Part shown: positions 7,776-14,653 of the stretch, one piece after another
How positions within the stretch are numbered: position 1 is the stretch's first letter
Layout: each line of letters opens with the position of its first letter
Source of the DNA: an uncultured Gammaproteobacteria bacterium
Lineage (GTDB): Bacteria > Pseudomonadota > Gammaproteobacteria > Pseudomonadales > DT-91
Assembly: GCA_929200485.1 (NCBI GenBank)
Contig: CAKMZU010000025.1
Coordinates: 1 to 19,087 of the forward strand
DNA length: 19,087 nt
Reading direction: 5' to 3'
Made by a program: the position numbers and the translations under genes
Notes under the pieces: model-generated
What the model was told of the DNA's origin: nothing
Databases searched by the model: none
Seen by the model: only the letters and a program-made list of their open reading frames with translations

Positions 7776-10688
7776 TTATTGACAAGCCTCACAGTCAGGG
7801 TCGTCAATGGAGCAGGCTAAAGGTACTGGTGCTGCTTGTGGCTCGGCAGGCTCTTCCGTTTGACTGCTAACCGCATTCAGTGCACCGGTATTGACTGTTG
7901 ATTTTTCAGTCGTTGTCGCTGATAGCGCACGGAGGTAATAAGTCGTTTTAAGACCTCGATACCAAGCCATGCGATAGGTTATATCCAGCTTGCGGCCATT
8001 GGCTTCATTGATATAAAGGTTTAGTGATTGGGCTTGGTCAATCCATTTCTGACGACGTGACGCTGCATCCACTAACCAGCGAGGCTCAACCTCAAAGGCG
8101 GTTGCATAACGCTGCTTAATTTCAGCAGGAATACGCTCAATAGTCTGTAAGCTCCCTTCGTAGTATTTTAAGTCATGAATCATGACGTTATCCCAAAGAC
8201 CCAACGCTTTAAGATCTTTCACTAGATAAGGGTTAACAATCGTGAATTCACCCGAGAGGTTGGATTTTACATACAGGTTCTGGTAAGTCGGCTCAATGGA
8301 TTGAGAAACACCAGTGATATTCGCAATGGTTGCTGTTGGGGCAATGGCCATCACATTGGAGTTACGCATGCCGTTTGCTTTGATTTTCTTACGAATTTTT
8401 GCCCAGTCCAGTTTGCTGCTTTGATCCACCTCGATAAAGTCACTGCCACGTTCATCAATCAGGCGTTTTACTGAGTCGATTGGCAAAATATCCTGTGACC
8501 ATAACGAGCCTTTGTAGGTTGAGTATGCACCACGTTCTTTCGCAAGGTCACTACTTGCTTCGATTGCATAGTAAGAGATTGCTTCCATGGACTCATCAGC
8601 AAAAGCAACGGCTTCATCAGAACTGTAGGATATGCCCAACTGGTACAGTGCATCCTGGAATCCCATCAATCCCAAGCCAATTGGACGATGTTTCAGATTA
8701 GAGTTTCGTGCCTGTTCAATTGCGTAGTAGTTAATGTCAACAACGTTATCGAGCATGCGAATCGCTGTTTTCACAGTCTTTTGTAATTTCTCAATATTCA
8801 GTTTGCCGTCCTCGATATGTTGCGCGAGGTTAACTGAGCCAAGGTTGCATACCGCGACTTCGTCATCGCTGGTGTTTAGCGTGATTTCAGTACACAGGTT
8901 TGATGAGTGAACGACACCGACGTGTTGCTGTGGTGAACGAATGTTACAAGGGTCTTTAAAGGTGATCCAGGGGTGGCCTGTTTCAAATAACATGCCTAAC
9001 ATTTTACGCCATAGTTCTTGGGCTGGAAGTCGCTTAAAGAGTTTTAGTTCACCTGTGCGGGTTTTTTCTTCATAGGCTTCATAGGCTTTTTTAAATGCCT
9101 TACCGTAAAGATCATGCAGGTCAGGTGTGTCATTCGGCGAGAATAGTGTCCATTCACCATCTTCAAAAACACGCTGCATAAATAAGTCCGGAACCCAGTT
9201 AGCACTGTTCATGTCGTGGGTACGACGGCGATCGTCACCGGTATTTTTACGCAGCTCTAAAAATTCTTCGATGTCTAAATGCCATGTTTCAAGATAAGCA
9301 CAGACAGCGCCTTTACGTTTGCCGCCCTGATTAACAGCAACCGCTGTGTCATTAACCACTTTAAGGAAAGGTACAACACCTTGTGATTTGCCGTTCGTGC
9401 CCTTGATGCTTGCACCTAATGCACGGACAGGTGTCCAGTCATTACCCAGGCCGCCAGCCCATTTTGATAACATGGCGTTATCTTGAATTGCGCCATAAAT
9501 GCCAAACAAATCATCCGGTACCGTTGAGAGATAGCAGGAGGATAATTGAGGACGTAAAGTACCGGAGTTAAATAGCGTCGGTGTGGAACTCATGTAGTCG
9601 AACGAGCTTAGCAAGCGATAGAATTCGATCGCTTTTTCGTTCTTTTGCTTCTCTTGAACTGCTAAACCCATGGCAACACGCATGTAGAAAATCTGTGGTA
9701 ATTCAAAACGTACTTCGTCTGAATGCAAAAAGTATCGATCGTAAAGGGTCTGTAAACCAAGATAAGTAAACTGATAGTCACGTTCAGGTAAGATCGCTGC
9801 GCCAAGCTTTTTCAGATCAAAACCCTTTAAATCTTCAGATAAAAGACTTAATTCGATGCCCTTGTCGATGTAGGCTGCGAAGGCTTTTTTATAAAGTTCG
9901 CTCATATCAGCCTGTGTGGCTGATTTGGCAACATTCAAAAACTGAAGTGCTTCACGGCGCAGGCTGTCCAATAAAAGCCGAGCGGTCACGTAGGTGTAGT
10001 TTGGCTCCTGCTCAATCAGTGTACGTGCCGTCATCACTAAAGACGTGCTAAGGTCATTGATGGAAACGCCACTGTATAAGTTTTTAAGTGCTTCATCAGT
10101 AATCGCCCTGGCATCTACATCGGTTAAATCTGTACAGGCTTCAACAACAATTTGTTCGAATCGGGCGATATCGAGCGGTTCTTGTTCGCCATTTTCTAAA
10201 ACCACCATAATACTTGGGTGGGGTTGAGAGGCACCGACAGTATTATCGTGCTCTGCGCGTTTTTTTGCCTGTTCGGCGCGATAAAGTACATATGCTTGAG
10301 CGGTTTTATGTTCGCCACTGCGCATCAAGGCCAATTCAACCTGATCTTGTATGTCTTCAATATGAATGGTGCCGCCGGAAGGCATGCGTCGTTTAAAGGT
10401 CGCACTGACTTGTATCGTCAATTGTTCAACAGTTTCACGAATTCGGGAAGACAAGGAGGCCTTATCACCCTCAACGGCAAGAAACGCTTTAGTGATAGCA
10501 ACACTGATCTTGTCATCGGTATAGCCGACAACATTGCCATTTCGCTTGATAACACGAATTTGTCCTGGTGTGGTCAGGTTGACCTTGGGCGACACACCGT
10601 CTTGCGATGTGCTGGTTTGTGACGAACTGGCGTCTGCCTCTGCCTTTTCATTGCTGGCAGTCTCGTTGTTGGCAGTTGACGTCTGCAT
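7776..10688 (-). CDS. nrdA: class Ia ribonucleotide reductase, alpha (catalytic) subunit
   Basis: Large subunit of aerobic ribonucleotide reductase; it reduces NDPs and carries the allosteric sites. From ATG 10688 the protein has 970 residues. It has two N-terminal ATP-cone domains: about 43-140 (IRVIKRNGNVVGYTDDKIS, then FKRRMPSGGTIHIEDIQDQV) and about 160-242 (MVVLENGEQEPLDIARFE). The catalytic residues are visible: redox pair Cys385 (PQLSSCYLS) and Cys614 (AVCNLGSVN), and thiyl radical Cys599 with Asn597 and Glu601 (NLCTEI). A Tyr-Tyr pair for radical transfer (KTTYYLRAL) lies near the C-terminus, and the C-terminal shuttle cysteines are in DCEACQ. I chose ATG 10688 because it has a GGGA about eight bases upstream and gives the family's usual N-terminus. 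The longer ATG at 10769 lacks an RBS. Two cones are usual for the Pseudomonas branch. It is cotranscribed with nrdB. Confidence 0.97.
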   Translation of the reverse strand: MQTSTANNETASNEKAEADASSSQTSTSQDGVSPKVNLTTPGQIRVIKRNGNVVGYTDDKISVAITKAFLAVEGDKASLSSRIRETVEQLTIQVSATFKRRMPSGGTIHIEDIQDQVELALMRSGEHKTAQAYVLYRAEQAKKRAEHDNTVGASQPHPSIMVVLENGEQEPLDIARFEQIVVEACTDLTDVDARAITDEALKNLYSGVSINDLSTSLVMTARTLIEQEPNYTYVTARLLLDSLRREALQFLNVAKSATQADMSELYKKAFAAYIDKGIELSLLSEDLKGFDLKKLGAAILPERDYQFTYLGLQTLYDRYFLHSDEVRFELPQIFYMRVAMGLAVQEKQKNEKAIEFYRLLSSFDYMSSTPTLFNSGTLRPQLSSCYLSTVPDDLFGIYGAIQDNAMLSKWAGGLGNDWTPVRALGASIKGTNGKSQGVVPFLKVVNDTAVAVNQGGKRKGAVCAYLETWHLDIEEFLELRKNTGDDRRRTHDMNSANWVPDLFMQRVFEDGEWTLFSPNDTPDLHDLYGKAFKKAYEAYEEKTRTGELKLFKRLPAQELWRKMLGMLFETGHPWITFKDPCNIRSPQQHVGVVHSSNLCTEITLNTSDDEVAVCNLGSVNLAQHIEDGKLNIEKLQKTVKTAIRMLDNVVDINYYAIEQARNSNLKHRPIGLGLMGFQDALYQLGISYSSDEAVAFADESMEAISYYAIEASSDLAKERGAYSTYKGSLWSQDILPIDSVKRLIDERGSDFIEVDQSSKLDWAKIRKKIKANGMRNSNVMAIAPTATIANITGVSQSIEPTYQNLYVKSNLSGEFTIVNPYLVKDLKALGLWDNVMIHDLKYYEGSLQTIERIPAEIKQRYATAFEVEPRWLVDAASRRQKWIDQAQSLNLYINEANGRKLDITYRMAWYRGLKTTYYLRALSATTTEKSTVNTGALNAVSSQTEEPAEPQAAPVPLACSIDDPDCEACQ

Positions 10689-11055
10689 GAGTATTTTCCC
10701 TGTATGTTTATTCAGTTTTGAGTTTTTTCGGGAACAAGCAACCTCTGGCAGGAATGCCAAGCATTCCATCAGGGTTTAAGTCTTGCAAAATACGCGTTAA
10801 ATCGACCGAGTTTACCTTGAGAGGTCATTTACATCTAAGTAAATACTGGTTCGATTCCAACCCCCCACATGGTTGCTCAGAATCCAGCTGGTCTATTTAA
10901 AGAGCGCCTTTAAATAGGCCGTTTATTCGCAGAAAAATTCCCAATATTCTGCGATAACTCTGAAAGCTTTATGCTCGAACGCTGTACTTAGATGCCCTCT
11001 TTAGGGCTAAAATAGATTTTGCTGTTCCACAACATATTGTGGTTATTGGTTACTG
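10689..11055 (-). promoter_or_regulatory. long structured 5' leader of nrdAB mRNA (predicted)
   Basis: If transcription starts near 11055, the leader is about 367 nt and has no credible gene. It contains many inverted repeats: GGAATGC/GCATTCC at 10751-10767 (loop 3); AATCGACC/GGTTCGATT at 10800-10807 and 10848-10856 (one bulge) enclosing ATTTAC/GTAAAT at 10827-10844 and GACC/GGTC at 10804-10826; a 13-bp arm pair at 10890-10902 and 10908-10920 (loop 5); TCGCAGAA/TTCTGCGA at 10927-10954; and GCCCT/AGGGC at 10994-11007. This density suggests a folded leader, but no known riboswitch class was recognised. The function is unknown. Confidence 0.5.
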
Positions 11056-11073
11056 ATATACAAGATAATGCGG
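11027..11073 (-). promoter_or_regulatory. tandem NrdR-like boxes on the nrdA promoter
   Basis: CCACAACATATTGTGG at 11027-11042 matches 13 of 16 positions of the NrdR box consensus acaCwAtATaTwGwgt. A weaker site at 11058-11073 (ATACAAGATAATGCGG) matches 11 of 16. The starts are 31 bases apart with a 15-base gap, which is the known spacing of paired NrdR boxes. The second site overlaps the predicted -10 element, and the first lies just past the predicted start of transcription, a layout expected for repression by NrdR when dNTPs are plentiful. The matches were counted by eye. Confidence 0.6.
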
Positions 11074-11090
11074 TTTCAAAGCTTTTTCAA
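11062..11090 (-). promoter_or_regulatory. predicted sigma-70 promoter of nrdAB
   Basis: On the minus strand there is a -35 TTGAAA (11085-11090, five of six matches), a 17-base spacer, and a -10 TATCTT (11062-11067, four of six). The predicted start of transcription is near 11055. Its position between the DnaA-box-like sites and the NrdR-like box supports it. No transcript data are available. Confidence 0.55.
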
Positions 11091-11112
11091 CCCTAATAAG
11101 CTGGTGATGAAC

Positions 11113-11139
11113 TTTGGATAACTTGTGTAATTATCCACA
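11113..11139. promoter_or_regulatory. pair of inverted DnaA-box-like sites upstream of the nrdA promoter
   Basis: A perfect DnaA box, TTATCCACA, is at 11131-11139 on the plus strand. A one-mismatch site, TTATCCAAA, is at 11113-11121 on the minus strand. An 8-bp inverted repeat (AACTTGTG 11120-11127 / CACAAGTT 11136-11143) overlaps them. They lie about 25-50 bases upstream of the -35 hexamer. E. coli nrdAB is known to be controlled by DnaA through boxes at its promoter, so the same role is inferred. Confidence 0.6.
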
Positions 11140-11198
11140 AGTTACGGGTGTTAAAGCCTATAAACCCTTTAAAAACAACAAGATGAGTGTAAAAAAGC

Positions 11199-11207
11199 TG
11201 GGGATAA
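11199..11207 (-). promoter_or_regulatory. third DnaA-box-like site
   Basis: TTATCCCCA on the minus strand differs from the DnaA box TTATCCACA at one position. It is 60 bases farther upstream of nrdA, next to an AT-rich stretch with runs of eight T. It probably belongs to the nrdAB control region. Confidence 0.4.
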
Positions 11208-11263
11208 CTTAGTCAAAAAAAAGCTAAAATTTTTTTTCATTTTTTTTGAGTTTTTATTGCTTA

Positions 11264-11310
11264 ACACAATATCTAGTGTTTTCAATATAAAAAAAAACAA
11301 TATGTACTTA
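11264..11310. promoter_or_regulatory. second pair of NrdR-like boxes in the nrdA / methyltransferase-like divergent region
   Basis: ACACAATATCTAGTGT at 11264-11279 matches 15 of 16 positions of the NrdR consensus. AAACAATATGTACTTA at 11295-11310 matches 11 of 16. The starts are again 31 bases apart. The pair is about 175-225 bases upstream of the predicted nrdA promoter and 150-195 bases upstream of the first plus-strand methyltransferase-like gene. It could serve a second nrdA promoter, a DNA loop with the downstream pair, or the divergent operon. I see no strong promoter hexamers on either strand here. Confidence 0.55.
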
Positions 11311-11379
11311 TTTTTCAGCCGAAAGCCGAGTCTTATGCAAGATGCCTAATAAGAGTATTTCCAAAAGTAATAAGCCTCG

Positions 11380-11457
11380 ATGAATAATCAAATGACTTCA
11401 AAGAGAACTCATCGCTTTATTCAGGGTCTTAACAAAGGAGTACCTAAGGTGAATTGA
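11380..11457 (+). CDS. possible 25-codon leader ORF upstream of methyltransferase-like gene
   Basis: ATG 11380 to TGA 11455-11457 encodes a short basic peptide (starts MNNQMTSKRTHRF, ends KGVPKVN) and ends two bases before the ATG of the next gene. The closeness suggests translational coupling, but no clear RBS precedes ATG 11380. It could as well be chance. Confidence 0.25.
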   Translation: MNNQMTSKRTHRFIQGLNKGVPKVN

Positions 11458-11459
11458 CT

Positions 11460-12317
11460 ATGTTTTTTAGGCCATTGGTTATACTTTTTGCATTTCTTGT
11501 ATTGCCGGCATTCAGTTTTTGGAGCGGGGTTGATTATGCACAAAACGCAAGCTTGCAAAAATCAACGGGTGAAGACTTTATCAAGTATTTAGGGTCGAAA
11601 ATAGACGCCAAAGCGATTAAAGAGTTGTTAGTGATTGGTGTAGGCACAGGGCAGAACCTGCCACTTTTATTGGAGGTATTCCCCAATGCGGTAATTCAAG
11701 GCGATGAGCCATCACAAAGTATGGCAAGTTGTACACAATCTCTATATGCCGATAATCCAAGAGTGAAGATTGATGTTCGTGCGGCGCAAGATATACAGGC
11801 CAAGGATTCATATAATATGGTTTTTAGCAGTTATGTTCTCCATTGGATATCTAGGGAGGATATAACGAAGGTTTTTAGTCTTGTGAATAGTAGCCTGAAA
11901 CCCCAGGGTATTTTTGTTTCCAAGTTTGCTAACAATAATATGATACCCGATATTTATAATCGATTTGCTACGATTGGTGCGAAGCAGAAATATAAAGCAG
12001 CACTTGCTGATTTTGTTTCTCCTATGAGTCACCATGACTTAACCTTTATAGTTGAACAGTTAACATCAAACGGATTCCTTATTCAGGAAATCCATTTTCG
12101 TCGCGATCCATATATTTTTGATGACCGAGACAGTTTTGCTCGCGCGCTAAAGCAATGGTTACCTCGTTATATTCATATTAAAAAAACCGCTCCCGATCTG
12201 GCTGATGCTTATATTGAAGAATATATCGATGAGTTTCTTGTAGATTCGATGCAAGAAAGTGGCGGTAAGGTCATTACTACAGTGCCGATTATTGAATTTA
12301 TTGCAACTAAACGGTAA
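11460..12317 (+). CDS. exported or membrane-anchored class I methyltransferase-fold protein
   Basis: 285 residues. A hydrophobic N-terminal segment (about 5-22, LVILFAFLVLPAFSFW) preceded by Arg looks like a signal peptide or N-in anchor. The rest reads as a Rossmann-fold SAM methyltransferase: motif I VIGVGTGQN (58-66), an acidic loop GDEPSQSM where the family has the SAM-ribose acid, motif YNMVFSSYVLHWI, and LKPQGIFVSKF (post-motif). This resembles BioC/UbiE-type proteins, but the substrate is unknown. If exported, it would face a compartment with no known SAM supply, so either the anchor leaves the domain inside or the fold has another use. ATG 11460 is preferred over TTG 11454 because AAGGTG sits eight bases upstream of it. 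It is followed at 26 bases by a paralogue and then cbpA-cbpM, probably one operon. Confidence 0.8.
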   Translation: MFFRPLVILFAFLVLPAFSFWSGVDYAQNASLQKSTGEDFIKYLGSKIDAKAIKELLVIGVGTGQNLPLLLEVFPNAVIQGDEPSQSMASCTQSLYADNPRVKIDVRAAQDIQAKDSYNMVFSSYVLHWISREDITKVFSLVNSSLKPQGIFVSKFANNNMIPDIYNRFATIGAKQKYKAALADFVSPMSHHDLTFIVEQLTSNGFLIQEIHFRRDPYIFDDRDSFARALKQWLPRYIHIKKTAPDLADAYIEEYIDEFLVDSMQESGGKVITTVPIIEFIATKR

Positions 12318-12343
12318 GTCTCTTGATCAAGTGGGAAAACACC

Positions 12344-13180
12344 ATGAGAAAAGGGTTGTTTGTTTATTTAATGATTGCCGCTTTGTCTTTTCTCTGTTGG
12401 TCAGCACTTTCGTCGGTGTCAGAAAATCTAGGAAAAGATTTTTGTCAATTTGAATTAGGTAGGCTAATTAACCAGGAGGAAGTAAAAAGTGTATTGCTTC
12501 AGGGATATGGGCTGGCACCAGCTGTTAGGCTCTTGTCAGAAAATTTCCCAAATGCAGAATTATCCATGTTTTCTTCAAGTTCGGTTTTGGCAGATAAGTT
12601 GGCAAAAAAATACCGGCACAATCCTCAAGTGGCTGTCTTTCATAAAACTCTTAGTGATAGCTACCCTGAGGATCAGTTTGATTTGGCCATGAGCAATTAT
12701 GTGCTTCAGTGGTTGCCAGAGGCTGTGGTTAATGACTATTTCAAAGAAATTTATAAGACATTAAAGCCGAGTGGGATTTTTATTGCCAAGACAATGGACT
12801 TTCGCTTGGTGCCTGAGTTTTTACAGGTGGTGTTAGAAACGCAACAACAATCTAAGTACAGTAATAGATTAAATGGCTTCACCTCAAGAATTGAGGGTCA
12901 TAGCCTGGATGCCTATATCCGATTACTGCTGGCAGCAGGTTTTACTGTTCAAAAGGTGACTTATAAGCGAACCACATTAACCTTTGATAGTCGTGACGCG
13001 TTATCTGTTTATCTGAAAGCCTACGTTTCTTCCTATCAACACATTGCGCAACAAGATCCAGTGTTAGCAGAAGAATATATGAATGAGATTATTGATAGAT
13101 CGCTTGAAATATCTGGCCAGAGAGGTCAGTCAACAATTTATGTTCCCTTCCCATTAGTTTTTATGATCGCAACGAAGTAA
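12344..13180 (+). CDS. degenerate paralogue of the preceding exported methyltransferase-like protein
   Basis: 278 residues with the same plan as the gene before it: N-terminal hydrophobic segment (about 4-24, GLFVYLMIAALSFLCWSAL), then shared blocks such as FPNAELS versus FPNAVIQ, YVLQWLPE versus YVLHWISRE, LKPSGIFIAKT versus LKPQGIFVSKF, and matching ends FMIATK and FIATKR. The SAM-binding glycine motif has changed to LLQGYGLAP (51-59), and the following acidic residue is not seen (SMFSSSSV), so SAM binding may be lost. This suggests gene duplication with one copy turned into a non-catalytic partner. ATG 12344 is chosen because GGGA lies about eight bases upstream; TTG 12323 is the alternative. 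It is 27 bases before cbpA. Confidence 0.75.
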   Translation: MRKGLFVYLMIAALSFLCWSALSSVSENLGKDFCQFELGRLINQEEVKSVLLQGYGLAPAVRLLSENFPNAELSMFSSSSVLADKLAKKYRHNPQVAVFHKTLSDSYPEDQFDLAMSNYVLQWLPEAVVNDYFKEIYKTLKPSGIFIAKTMDFRLVPEFLQVVLETQQQSKYSNRLNGFTSRIEGHSLDAYIRLLLAAGFTVQKVTYKRTTLTFDSRDALSVYLKAYVSSYQHIAQQDPVLAEEYMNEIIDRSLEISGQRGQSTIYVPFPLVFMIATK

Positions 13181-13207
13181 GTTATTCCAGCCTAGGGGGA
13201 ATCTGGC

Positions 13208-14134
13208 ATGGAGTTTAAAGATTACTATCAGATTTTAGGTGTGGATGCCGATGCGGATGATAAAACCATCAAATCGGCGTATCGTCGATTAGCAAGAAAA
13301 TATCACCCGGATATTAATAAAGCCAAGGATGCCGAAGACAAATTTAAAGAGGTGGCAGAGGCTTACGATGTATTAAAGGATAAAGAAAAGCGAGCCGAAT
13401 ACGATCAAATTAGGCAGTATGGCCATAGCGGTCAGTTTGAGCCACCCCCGGATTGGCATACCGAATCGAACTTTTATCGACATTCGGGTGATGACAGAGA
13501 TTTTTCAGATTTCTTTGAATCTATTTTTGGCGGTGGTCGAGGAGGATTTCGTCAGGAACCACGTCAGCGCAAGGGGCCGGATAGTGAAACGGAGTTAGCC
13601 GTTTTTTTGGAGGATTTGGTTAGCGATCATCCGAAAACAGTTCAATTCAGTTTTCCCGGTATGAATGCTCAAGGGCAGCGGGAGAATATGTCGAAAACCT
13701 TAGAGGTCAAGATCCCTCATGGAATCCAGGATGGTGAGAAGATACGCCTTAAAGGTCAAGGTGCCCCGGGGGTTAACGGCGGAGAAAATGGAGACATTTA
13801 TTTAACGATTAAATTTGTTCCGCATCCAGTGTTTGATATTGAAAAGGGTCAGTTACTTTTGATTGTACCCTTGCTACCTCATGAAGCGGCGCTTGGCACT
13901 AAAGTCATCGTACCTACATTAACGGATAAAGTGCAGTTGAGTATACCGCCTAATACCCAGGCGGGCAGCAAGCTCCGATTAAAATCAAAAGGGTTGCCAA
14001 TGAAAACAGGTCAAGGTGATTTATTGGCAGTGATTCGTATCGTTATGCCGAGCATAGAGACTCCCCAAGATAAGGCGTTATGGCAAAAATTAGCCGATAG
14101 TATTCATGAAAACCCACGCAATGAATGGGGTTAA
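13208..14134 (+). CDS. cbpA: CbpA, DnaJ-family co-chaperone / curved-DNA-binding protein
   Basis: Hsp40 co-chaperone that stimulates DnaK; in E. coli it also binds curved DNA and the nucleoid. The 308 residues match the usual length (about 306). The J domain is at 1-70 with the HPD motif at 33-35 (KYHPDINK) and the helix IV motif KRAEYDQ. A G/F-like linker follows ([13 protein letters not shown]). There is no zinc-finger domain, which separates it from DnaJ. C-terminal domains I and II follow ([19 protein letters not shown] and [20 protein letters not shown]). A GGGGA about eight bases before ATG 13208 is a good RBS. It is followed three bases later by cbpM, its specific inhibitor, and preceded by the two methyltransferase-like genes. 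Confidence 0.95.
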   Translation: MEFKDYYQILGVDADADDKTIKSAYRRLARKYHPDINKAKDAEDKFKEVAEAYDVLKDKEKRAEYDQIRQYGHSGQFEPPPDWHTESNFYRHSGDDRDFSDFFESIFGGGRGGFRQEPRQRKGPDSETELAVFLEDLVSDHPKTVQFSFPGMNAQGQRENMSKTLEVKIPHGIQDGEKIRLKGQGAPGVNGGENGDIYLTIKFVPHPVFDIEKGQLLLIVPLLPHEAALGTKVIVPTLTDKVQLSIPPNTQAGSKLRLKSKGLPMKTGQGDLLAVIRIVMPSIETPQDKALWQKLADSIHENPRNEWG

Positions 14135-14137
14135 GCA

Positions 14138-14416
14138 ATGATAAGCCTAACAGAAGTATGTCGAATAACCATTAGCCCAGAAGATGATATTCTTTTGCTT
14201 GTTGAAGAGGGTATCGTCACACCTGAAAAGCACTTACAAGGGAAGCTGGAATTCCAGGATCAGGATTTGGTATTGATAAAAAAAGCCTGTCGATTACATA
14301 GAGAATTAAAATTGGATTGGCATGCGGTTGCCTTGATGATGGAGTTACTCGAGCAAAGGGATCGCTTAACCAGTGAAAATCGAGCACTTAAAATTCGCTT
14401 GGAGCGTTTTATCTGA
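14138..14416 (+). CDS. cbpM: CbpM, modulator of CbpA
   Basis: Small protein that binds the J domain of CbpA and blocks its co-chaperone and DNA-binding activities. The 92 residues are close to E. coli CbpM (about 101). It has a MerR-like helical start (SLTEVCRITISPEDDILLLVEEGIVTP, shown here as SLTEVCRITISPEDD and LVEEGIVTP). It ends in a coiled-coil-like helix (MELLEQRDRLTSENRALKIR). The start at 14138 is three bases after the cbpA stop, and the GGGG within the cbpA end serves as RBS. It is the last gene of the likely operon. Confidence 0.9.
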   Translation: MISLTEVCRITISPEDDILLLVEEGIVTPEKHLQGKLEFQDQDLVLIKKACRLHRELKLDWHAVALMMELLEQRDRLTSENRALKIRLERFI

Positions 14417-14428
14417 GAGAGAAGATTC

Positions 14429-14446
14429 ATCAATACTGATTTTTTT
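14429..14446 (+). terminator. weak candidate terminator after cbpM
   Basis: A 4-bp stem ATCA/TGAT (14429-14432 and 14437-14440) with a four-base loop is followed by a T run to 14446. The stem is too short to be convincing, but it is the only T-run hairpin after the operon. The remainder of 14447-14653 shows nothing else I can support. Confidence 0.3.
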
Positions 14447-14653
14447 ATTGGAGTGTCTCAGTAGGATCTGAGGCCTATCAAATAATTGTTAGTCATCTCT
14501 GAAAAAAACAAGTTGGTTAAATTGTAGGCGTAACCTAAATTCTTCTCAACTATCATGTTTATCGCTGATTTAGTTCGCTAACGCTCACTCAAAATGCTGA
14601 GGTGGATCGAGAGTTCTACATTGGTAGCTCTGTGAAGCTAATTTTAACACGGT

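Noticed and set aside
10689..10769. Longer nrdA start at ATG 10769, adding 27 residues
   Set aside because: No RBS before 10769, whereas ATG 10688 has GGGA at a good distance and gives the usual family N-terminus.
10845..10865. GGTTCGATTCC resembling a tRNA or tmRNA T-loop
   Set aside because: Only three pairs support a T-stem, no acceptor stem, anticodon arm or CCA end was found around it, and the bases take part in another long-range stem.
8468..10900. Several short ORFs on either strand within nrdA
   Set aside because: Shadows of the nrdA frame, without RBS or family features.
11100..11310. Cluster of DnaA-box-like sites next to AT-rich DNA, like a replication origin
   Set aside because: Only three sites, one perfect, and no dnaA, gidA, rpmH or parAB neighbours. 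DnaA boxes at an nrdAB promoter are known and explain them better.
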